Positions 58,388-64,000 of a stretch of 64,000 nt of DNA are shown here, piece after piece. The stretch comes from Streptomyces eurythermus (GTDB lineage Bacteria > Actinomycetota > Actinomycetes > Streptomycetales > Streptomycetaceae): positions 423,905 to 487,904 of the forward strand of contig NZ_BMSK01000002.1 of the NCBI RefSeq assembly GCF_014649115.1. Direction: 5' to 3'. The notes beneath the pieces are model-generated. The model saw nothing but the letters and a program-made list of their open reading frames with translations, had not been told where the DNA came from and made no database searches. Position numbers and translations under genes: made by a program. Position 1 is the first letter of the stretch. Every line of letters begins with the position of its first letter.

Positions 58388-60388
58388 TCACGCCGCCTCC
58401 CCGGCCCCGGCGCGGTAGCCGTCGGCCTGGAGGGTGAACATGCCGGCGTACTCGCCACGGAGGTCCATCAGCTCCTGGTGGGTGCCGCTCTCGGTGATGC
58501 GACCGCCGTTGAAGACGAAGATGCGGTCACAGGCGACGACGCTGGCCAGGCGGTGGGAGATCAGCACCGTGATCTGATCGGGGCGCGGGTTGTCCCGCAG
58601 GACCGCCTCGTACACGGCGTGCTCGGCCCGAGGATCCATGCTGGCGGTCGGTTCGTCCAGCAGCAGTACGGGGGCGTTCTTGTACAGGCCGCGGGCGACG
58701 GCGACTTTCGCCCATTGGCCGGCAGAGAGTTCCTGACCGCCGCGGAACCGTTTGGACAGCAGCGCTTCCCACCGGCCGGGCAGGCCGGCGATGACCTGCT
58801 CGGCGCCGGAGGCCCGCGCGGCGTCCAGGGCCCGCTGCGGGTCGGCCTCGGTGAGGGTGCCTCGGGAGACCGTCAGGTTGGCCAGCGCGCTGAACGGAAA
58901 CCGGACCGGGTCCTGGAGCACGCAGCCCACCCTGGCCTGCAACGACTCGGCGTCCATGTCCAGCACGTTCACACCGTCCCAGCAGACCGTGCCCCCGTCC
59001 TGCGGCTCGTACAGCCCTGCGAGCAGCCGCGCGCACGTGGACTTGCCGGAGCCGTTGACGCCGACGAACGCCACCGTCTGTCCAGCGTGCAGCGTCATGG
59101 AGATGCCGTTGAGTGCCGGGGTGTCCTTGCCCGGATAGGTGAAGGACACGTCGTCGAGCGTGACGGTCTTCACTGTGTCGGGGGCGGGCAGTCCGCTGCG
59201 GCGTGGCTGGAGAGTGCGACAGCGTTCCTGGAAAGCGAGCAGGTCATCCACCCACATGGCGTGCTCGTAGACCAGGTGGGAGACATCGACGAGCCGGGTC
59301 AGCGAGGACTGGGCGGCCTGGATGGCGAGGACCGCGCCCGCGCCTGCGGCAAGAGGCAGCCAGCCCGCGATCAGCATGGCGCCGAGCGCCGTGTAGGTGA
59401 TGCCGGTGCCGATCCCGCCGATGGCCCGGCCTGCCAGGGTCAGCACGGCCGAGCTCACGCCCAGGCGGGTGTCTTCCTCGGCGATCCGTGTCGTCAGCCG
59501 GCGGTGCTCCTCCAGCAGCGCGCCCTGGGCGGTGTCCGAGCGGAGCTCGGCGGCAGCGTCTCTCTCCAGCAGCAGCCAGGAGAAGACCCGCACCCTGCGC
59601 TGCAAGGTGTTCCACCGCTTGAAGGAGTGGAAGCGCGCCCGGGCGGTGCGTACGGCGGCCGCGCCGACCGGCAGCACGGACAGCAGGAGCAGAGGCAGCA
59701 AGGCCGGGTGGAGGACGCCCAGGACGCCGGCGGTGCCGAGGAGCCCGAGCAGTGCCGCGGCCAGGGAGACGACCTGGGCGACGATCTGCCGGGCGTAGAA
59801 CAAGCCGCGGTCGTTGGCCCGGTAGGCGCCGTCGTGCCAGTCCGCGTCGTCGACGACCTCCAGCCGCACATGGGCGGTCAGGGTGAGGAACTCGCACTCC
59901 AGCGCGGTGCGGATCTTCGGTGTCACCCTGGCCTGCGCGACGGCGACACCCGCCTCAAGGAGAGCCCGTGCGGCCAGGAAGCCGACCACGGCCAGCAGCT
60001 GGGGGACGGCCGCCCGCACCCGGTCCGGCGTGGGCCCCTCAGCGAACAGCTCCCGCAGTACCGCTACCGAGGCCATGAGGCCGAACGCAGTCATCGCGGC
60101 CGACGCCAGCTGCAGGACCACGACCGCGAGGGTCGCGGTCCGGTCCGCAGCCCAGGCAAGCCGGCCGATCCGGCGCACGATCCGCGGAAGGCGCGCGAGG
60201 ATCTGCCTCACCGTGGCCTTGGACGCGGCGCCGTCGTACACGGACCAGTACGTCTCCTCCAGGCCGTCGGCGATGTCACCGTCGTGCGGCCCGGCCGGCA
60301 CGCTGGCGGGCGGCAACGGAAGTTCCGCGCCGCGCGGGGCGGGGACCGCACTCTGCCGGATGGCGTCTGCATCACTGCCGTCGCTCAT
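58388..60388 (-). CDS. ABC exporter (fused membrane and ATPase domains)
   Basis: 666 residues. The start ATG 60388 overlaps the stop of a small upstream ORF (ATGA), so I prefer it to ATG 60397. Residues 50-370 hold six membrane helices of the exporter type (LAVVVLQLASAAMTAFGLMA, LLAVVGFLAARALLEAGVAV, LLGLLGTAGVLGVLHPALLP, AIGGIGTGITYTALGAMLI). Residues 410-640 form the ATPase: Walker A FVGVNGSGKSTCARLLAGLY, signature QELSAGQWAKVAVARGLYK, Walker B VLLLDEPTASMDPRAEHAV, switch His in ISHRL. Half-size exporter, works as a dimer. As head of the cluster it should export the product. Confidence 0.92.
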   Translation of the reverse strand: MSDGSDADAIRQSAVPAPRGAELPLPPASVPAGPHDGDIADGLEETYWSVYDGAASKATVRQILARLPRIVRRIGRLAWAADRTATLAVVVLQLASAAMTAFGLMASVAVLRELFAEGPTPDRVRAAVPQLLAVVGFLAARALLEAGVAVAQARVTPKIRTALECEFLTLTAHVRLEVVDDADWHDGAYRANDRGLFYARQIVAQVVSLAAALLGLLGTAGVLGVLHPALLPLLLLSVLPVGAAAVRTARARFHSFKRWNTLQRRVRVFSWLLLERDAAAELRSDTAQGALLEEHRRLTTRIAEEDTRLGVSSAVLTLAGRAIGGIGTGITYTALGAMLIAGWLPLAAGAGAVLAIQAAQSSLTRLVDVSHLVYEHAMWVDDLLAFQERCRTLQPRRSGLPAPDTVKTVTLDDVSFTYPGKDTPALNGISMTLHAGQTVAFVGVNGSGKSTCARLLAGLYEPQDGGTVCWDGVNVLDMDAESLQARVGCVLQDPVRFPFSALANLTVSRGTLTEADPQRALDAARASGAEQVIAGLPGRWEALLSKRFRGGQELSAGQWAKVAVARGLYKNAPVLLLDEPTASMDPRAEHAVYEAVLRDNPRPDQITVLISHRLASVVACDRIFVFNGGRITESGTHQELMDLRGEYAGMFTLQADGYRAGAGEAA

Positions 60389-60525
60389 GCCCCCCACCTC
60401 GTATCCGGTCGTGCTGCGCTGCGAAGGGCGTCAACCCGGCGTCGGGGCTGCGCCAGGTGCGGGGCGGCAAGCTGGAGATGTTCGAATGTGGCGGGAGGAT
60501 GCACGAGGGCGGGCACAGGACTCAC
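60385..60525 (-). CDS. Small ORF coupled to the ABC exporter, possible peptide gene
   Basis: 46 residues from GTG 60525, which has GGAGGGCCCC directly upstream. Its TGA sits inside the exporter's ATGA. It reads SPVPALVHPPATFEHLQLAA, PHLAQPRRRVDALRSAAR, ending PDTRWGA. It has no Cys and only two Asp. Third-position G/C use is weaker than in the cluster genes, so coding status is uncertain. A translationally coupled small ORF in front of an exporter is where a precursor peptide could lie, but composition does not match any known RiPP leader. Confidence 0.4.
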   Translation of the reverse strand: MSPVPALVHPPATFEHLQLAAPHLAQPRRRVDALRSAARPDTRWGA

Positions 60526-60793
60526 GGGGCCCTCCAGATGGGCGTATGACGGGTACTGGTGCTCTAACAACGGCCCCAGGATGGACCCGTAACGGGCAGA
60601 CCCGGGGCAGATCGTGAACAAAGGTTCTATTGATGGATGGGCGGCGCTTCAGTGCGGCTCGACGGGTGCGGGAAGACACTCGAACGCTTCGTGTCACCCG
60701 TTCGTGGACTTGTCCTGTGGTTCTGAAGGCGTGGCTGGAGAGTCAGTGGCGCCGGGCGCGTGCTGCCTCTGACCGGAGCCGGGACTGGGGGAG
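60526..60793. other. Stretch between two small ORFs, likely exporter promoter region
   Basis: 268 bp without a supported gene. It probably carries the promoter for the exporter and downstream cluster. No clear -35/-10 seen. Confidence 0.4.
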
Positions 60794-61033
60794 TCAGGGC
60801 GTGGGGCGCTCCAATGCCTCGTTCCAGGCGTTGACCCCGTCCGGGTCGAGGGGCGGAGCGACAGGGGCGTTGAGGTGCTCGTGCTCGACGAAGTACAGGC
60901 CTGCGGTTCCGGCACGGCCGGGGAAGAGGGAGCACGGCGGGGAAGAGCTGCCCGAAGCACTGACGATGGCGTACGGGTTCTGACACGGCTGGTTCCCGTT
61001 CAGGTTGTAGGGTGCGAGCCCCTCGTACGCCAT
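60794..61033 (-). CDS. Small protein upstream of the exporter, unknown
   Basis: 79 residues from ATG 61033; ATG 61063, with GGAAAGGG upstream, would add ten residues. Strong G/C third-position bias marks it as real coding DNA: YEGLAPYNLNGNQPCQNPYA, IVSASGSSSPPCSLFPGRAG, TAGLYFVEHEHLNAPVAPPL, ending GVNAWNEALERPTP. It has two Cys, a Ser cluster, an acidic C-terminal half and no signal peptide. No family recognised. It could be a precursor peptide, or the end of a longer gene cut at the junction with the plus-strand Nudix remnant at about 61065. Confidence 0.6.
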   Translation of the reverse strand: MAYEGLAPYNLNGNQPCQNPYAIVSASGSSSPPCSLFPGRAGTAGLYFVEHEHLNAPVAPPLDPDGVNAWNEALERPTP

Positions 61034-61415
61034 GCGCCCCCATGGAGCTGATGACGCAGACATCTCAAGCACCCTTTCCGCCTACCTTGACCTGCACCCG
61101 GAGGAGGCTGCGCTGCTGTGTGAGCCGCTGCGTCTGCTGTCCCAGAGCACGGACTTCGCCTCGCGGCGGACCTTCCCGATGCACGTGACGGTCGGTGCTC
61201 TCCTGGTCCGTGATGGCACCGAGATCCTGCTCATCGAGCACCTCGCCTACGGGATCACCCTGCAGCCCGGCGGTCCCAGCCAGGTCTCCGTGGTCTCGCC
61301 CACTCCCGTCTACGTCGAGTACGGCAGGGTGCCTGCCAGGCCTGCGAAGGATGAGCCGGAGCACTATCACCTGGACGTCGGCTACGCCTTCCAGACGGCA
61401 GGGGCCGAGGTATGA
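61032..61415 (+). pseudogene. Nudix protein lacking its catalytic box
   Basis: 127 residues. The N-terminal part, STLSAYLDLHPEEAALLCEP, RRTFPMHVTVGALLVRDGTE and ILLIEHLAYGITLQPGG, is the Nudix fold up to the strand before the box. The next residues jump to VSVVSPTPVYVEYGRVPARP and DEPEHYHLDVGYAFQTAG, which normally follow the box by about 30 residues. The whole Nudix box helix has therefore been deleted in frame at about 61273. It also ends early at the FabV-like remnant. Its N-terminus resembles domain 1 of the three-Nudix protein. Confidence 0.75.
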
Positions 61416-61499
61416 ACCGCCAGTTCGCGCGGACCGGCCGGACCTTCTCGACTTCCAGGAGCCGGCGCGAGGTGACCCACGCCCACGAGCACAGTGGGT

Positions 61500-62165
61500 C
61501 GAACCATAAGGGGGCTGAACTCCCACCCCGAGGGCGCCGCGGCCACCGTGCGCCGTACCTGGCAGCACATCCCCGCACCGGCCGGCGGGCGCCAGCCGGT
61601 CGCACTCATCCTGGGCCACCCGCCGGGTACGGGCCGGCCACGCTTCTGGCCGGTCTGCGACAGCACGACATCAGGGGAGTGGGCGTCGCCTTCGAGAGCG
61701 CGGACACCGGGCGGCGGACCGCTTCGGCCGGCTGGTACCGCACCGCGGCCGCTGACAGCCTCACCCGGCAGGCAGGCGGCGACTTCGCGTTCCTCAACGT
61801 CGATGCGTTCTCCGAGGACGGCAAGAAGCAGGTCCTGGATCTGGTCGAGCAGCGCTACGGGCCCGTTGACTACCTGATCTACAGCCTCGCCGCTCCCCTC
61901 CGGACCGACACTGTCGCCGGTACTGTCCACCACTCGGTGATCAAACCGCTCGGGGACCGCTATGAGGCCCCGGCCCTGCACTTCACCGGCTCCGAGCCCG
62001 CGGTGTCCAGGATCCGGCTGGAGCCCGGCACCGAGGAGGAGACGCAGGCCACCATCGCGGTCATGGGCGGCACGGACTGGTCGCTGTGGGGCACGGCCTT
62101 GGCCGGACGCCGCCTCCTGGCACCCGAGTTCACCACCATCGCCCTCACCCACGTCGGCTCCGAGG
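61500..62165 (+). pseudogene. Trans-2-enoyl reductase (FabV-like), decayed
   Basis: First frame: HPEGAAATVRRTWQHIPAPA and GGRQPVALILGHPPG (the FabV dinucleotide-binding start). Second frame from about 61620: GVGVAFESADTGRRTASAGW with YRTAAADS, DFAFLNVDAFSEDGKKQVLD, GPVDYLIYSLAAPLRTDT, and ETQATIAVMGGTDWSLWGTA. The match ends after about 210 residues at ALTHVGSE, where FabV proteins continue for another 160-190 residues including the second half of the active site (Y-x8-K). One frameshift and a 3' truncation. Confidence 0.75.
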
Positions 62166-62235
62166 GGCGGCGACGCGGGTGCACGGTCACGAGCAGAGCA
62201 ACGCTCCGGCCGTCGAGCCCAGGCCATCGCGGAGC

Positions 62236-62940
62236 CTAGGGTGTGTCCCCCGGTGCCGCCGCGCCCAGCGCGCTCAGGATCAGTTCCAGCGCCGTCTCGA
62301 ACGAGCTGCCCGCCATCAGAGGCAACTCCGCCCGCACCGCGGTCAGGTGCGGATGGCGGGCGTCGGGCAGTTCGGCGTAGGCGCCGGTCCAGGCCCGGTT
62401 GTCGGCCTCGCGGCGCTCCGGCGGGAGCGCCAGGTGGGCGGCGTCGAGGGCCGCGTGGCCCAGCACGGTGTCCACGAACGCCGAGTACTGGCGCACGGCG
62501 TCGGCGTCGCTGAACCCGGCCCGGCGCAGCAGCCCGATCCCCGCGTCCACGGCTTTGATCTCGTGGGGCCGCCGCGTCACCCGGTACGCGGCGAGCGCGG
62601 CCACCCGCGGCTGCTCCCGGTAGCCTCGGTGGATCCGCAGCGCCATCTCGCGCAGCGCGTCCCGCCACGGCATGCGGTCGGGCTCGAACCCGGCCATCGC
62701 GTCGCCGATGATCCGGTCGGCGACGGCCAGCAGCAGATCGTCGGTGTTGTGGAAGTACCGGTACAGCGCGCTCGGATCGCAGCCGAGGGCGGCGCCGAGC
62801 CGCCGCACGCTCAGCGCGTCCGGACCGTGCTGCCCGACGAGCCGCAGCGCGCAGTCGACGATCACGTCCTCGGACAGCAGCACCCCCGACCTGGTCGGTC
62901 TGCGCCGTCGCCGCTCCGCCGGAATCCGCCCGCCCGTCAC
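62236..62940 (-). CDS. TetR-family regulator
   Basis: 234 residues from GTG 62940. An Arg-rich start (RIPAERRRRRPTRSGV) precedes the HTH: DVIVDCALRLVGQHGPDALS, VRRLGAALGCDPSALYRYFH. The C-terminal ligand domain (about 85-225) resembles TetR_C-type domains (AGFSDADAVRQYSAFVDTVL). It is divergent from an amino-acid permease, with a perfect TGTCAACA-N12-TGTTGACA operator between them, so it most likely represses the permease and itself. Confidence 0.9.
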   Translation of the reverse strand: MTGGRIPAERRRRRPTRSGVLLSEDVIVDCALRLVGQHGPDALSVRRLGAALGCDPSALYRYFHNTDDLLLAVADRIIGDAMAGFEPDRMPWRDALREMALRIHRGYREQPRVAALAAYRVTRRPHEIKAVDAGIGLLRRAGFSDADAVRQYSAFVDTVLGHAALDAAHLALPPERREADNRAWTGAYAELPDARHPHLTAVRAELPLMAGSSFETALELILSALGAAAPGDTP

Positions 62941-62987
62941 TGTACGAACCCCTTCCCTCGGCTCTGAACCGTTCCATGAGCGCCTTA

Positions 62988-63015
62988 TGTCAACACCATT
63001 GACGCAATGTTGACA
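62988..63015. promoter_or_regulatory. TetR operator between tetR and the permease
   Basis: TGTCAACA, 12-nt spacer, TGTTGACA: perfect 8-bp arms in the 136-bp divergent gap. The spacer contains the inner inverted repeat CATTG/CAATG. TTGACA of the right half may double as a -35 element of the permease promoter. Confidence 0.78.
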
Positions 63016-63076
63016 AGGCCGGTTTGATCGCAGCCTCCTCCCGCACCTCCCGTTCTCCGGTTCCAGGAGTCTGTCC

Positions 63077-64000
63077 ATGAGAAGTGAACCCCCCGGCCTG
63101 CGGCGTTCCCTCGGCGTCGTCGACGGCATCGCCATCGCGGCCTCCAGCACGGCCGCCACCACGAGTATCGGCATCGGCATGGGCTCGCTCGCCGCGACCG
63201 TGGGCCTTCAGGCGCCGGCGATCCTGCTGGTGGCGTTCGTTCCGATCCTCGGCATCGCGACGGCGTACGCCCGGCTCAACCGGCACGAGCGGAACATGGG
63301 CAGCGGCTACGTCTGGGTCGGCCGCTCGCTCGGTCCCTGGCTCGGTTTCCTCACCGGCTGGGTCACCCTGGTCGGCACCCTGATCTTCATGGCGTACACG
63401 AGCGCGGTGACCGGCTCGGTGTTCCTCCAGTTCGCGGACAAGGCCCATCTGCACGCGATCGGCGGGCTGCGCCTCGACCCGAACTCGACGGCGCTGTCCA
63501 CCGTGGTCGGCCTGATGGTGCTGGCGGCCGTCACGGTCACAGCCGTCACCGGGGTGCGCAAGGCGACCCGGCTCCAGGCGTGGCTGCTGGTCTTCGAGTA
63601 CGCGGTGCTGCTCGGCTTCTGCGGCTGGGCGATGGCCACCGGCGCGCACGGTTTCTCCTGGTCGTGGCTGAACCCGTTCGCCGTGCACGACGGCACCGGC
63701 TTCGCCCAGGGCCTGGTCCTGGCGGTGTTCTTCTTCTGGGGCTGGGACGCGGCGTTCAGCGTCACCGAGGAGACCCACGACGTACGGGACGCGGGCCGCG
63801 GCGGATTCATCGCGCTGTTCACCATGCTGGCGCTGTTCCTGTACGGGTCCGTGGCCTTCCAACGCGAGATGTCGCTGCCCGAACTCCTGGAGCAGGGCCC
63901 GCAGGCACTCACCTACCTCGGCGCGAAGCTGGCGGACGAGCCGTGGGCGAGCCTGCCGCTGCTGGCGCTGCTGTTGTCGGCGGTGGCGTCGTTGCAGTCC
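63077..64000 (+). CDS. APC-family amino-acid permease (truncated by window edge)
   Basis: First 308 residues. ATG 63077 has CAGGAG 8 nt upstream. APC-type membrane protein: helix 1 GVVDGIAIAASSTAATTSIG (the broken-helix sodium/proton site region), a second helix pair LQAPAILLVAFVPILGIATA, then GSGYVWVGRSLGPWLGFLTG, the consensus amphipathic region of amino-acid transporters. FFFWGWDAAFSVTEETHDVR in helix 6 carries the typical E-E-T-x-D-x-x-x. It is probably an amino acid/polyamine transporter controlled by the divergent TetR protein. The end lies beyond the window. Confidence 0.9.
   Translation, partial: MRSEPPGLRRSLGVVDGIAIAASSTAATTSIGIGMGSLAATVGLQAPAILLVAFVPILGIATAYARLNRHERNMGSGYVWVGRSLGPWLGFLTGWVTLVGTLIFMAYTSAVTGSVFLQFADKAHLHAIGGLRLDPNSTALSTVVGLMVLAAVTVTAVTGVRKATRLQAWLLVFEYAVLLGFCGWAMATGAHGFSWSWLNPFAVHDGTGFAQGLVLAVFFFWGWDAAFSVTEETHDVRDAGRGGFIALFTMLALFLYGSVAFQREMSLPELLEQGPQALTYLGAKLADEPWASLPLLALLLSAVASLQS

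Noticed and set aside
58346..60592. 748-codon plus-strand frame
   Set aside because: Antisense of the ABC exporter.
1..64000. CRISPR arrays, tRNA or rRNA genes, replication origin
   Set aside because: No regularly spaced repeats, no cloverleaf with CCA-type end, no rRNA-like or iteron-like sequence noticed on reading; a covariance-model scan was not possible.

Overview
This 64 kb window is high-GC DNA of the Streptomyces type. The signs are strong G/C third-position codon use, many GTG starts, ATGA/GTGA translational overlaps, twin-arginine signal sequences, an NRPS with an MbtH partner, a Ku fragment, an F420-type (LLM) oxidoreductase remnant and actinobacterial IS types. About a third of the recognisable genes are broken, and pieces of at least seven transposases are scattered through it. 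That density suggests an accessory region such as a chromosome arm or a large plasmid. The replicon itself cannot be told from this sequence.

Layout. 1-2.9 kb: NRPS start (C domain, then an A domain whose specificity residues read as serine) and mbtH, both minus strand. 3.5-9.6 kb: a transposase remnant, an anti-anti-sigma/PP2C signalling pair and several unrecognised small genes. 9.7-13.1 kb: a divergent lysR / MFS exporter pair, each with one disabling lesion, and an intact esterase. 13.3-16 kb: a DUF2182-DUF1326 membrane pair and a decayed LLM oxidoreductase. 16.3-23.5 kb: IS remnants, a MerR/hydrolase operon, a Ku fragment, an apparently intact IS5-family element, and an outer pair of matching ends that also encloses a secreted-protein gene. 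23.5-28 kb: a YtrA-type GntR regulator with an ABC transporter under a large dyad, then a methyltransferase and a membrane acyltransferase. 28.4-34.4 kb: a FadR-type GntR regulator, hydantoin-type racemase, NCS1 transporter and two Tat-exported amidohydrolases, probably a nucleobase or hydantoin salvage locus. 34.7-37.7 kb: a cyn locus (truncated cynR, cynT, cynS) plus a nucleoside deaminase. 37.7-46.5 kb: mosaic ground with remnants of Nudix, Mu-type transposase, PCMT, lipoprotein, GNAT, ISAs1, beta-lactamase-family and MurA-like genes, interleaved with intact genes (DUF2235 hydrolase, two coupled small proteins, DUF2975/HTH pair, RmlD-like SDR).

46.7-61.4 kb is the most unusual part: a compact minus-strand gene series ending at a strong hairpin terminator. 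In transcription order it holds two small ORFs, an ABC exporter, an MFS remnant, a three-Nudix protein, a PCMT-like methyltransferase, a small unknown, a Nudix-APH kinase fusion, a methyltransferase-Nudix-PCMT fusion, a shortened P-loop kinase, an APH kinase, a shortened PIG-L deacetylase, a two-Nudix protein and a GFA-VanX-like dipeptidase fusion. At least seven Nudix domains, two kinases and two PCMT-type methyltransferases behind one exporter match no pathway I can name. A modified peptide or nucleotide-derived product with cell-wall-related self-protection is an inference. The window ends with a decayed FabV-like reductase, a TetR regulator with a clear operator, and the start of an amino-acid permease.

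Several lesions are single-base changes (lysR, MFS, Ku, ISAs1, Nudix), so sequencing error should be excluded before they are treated as biological.
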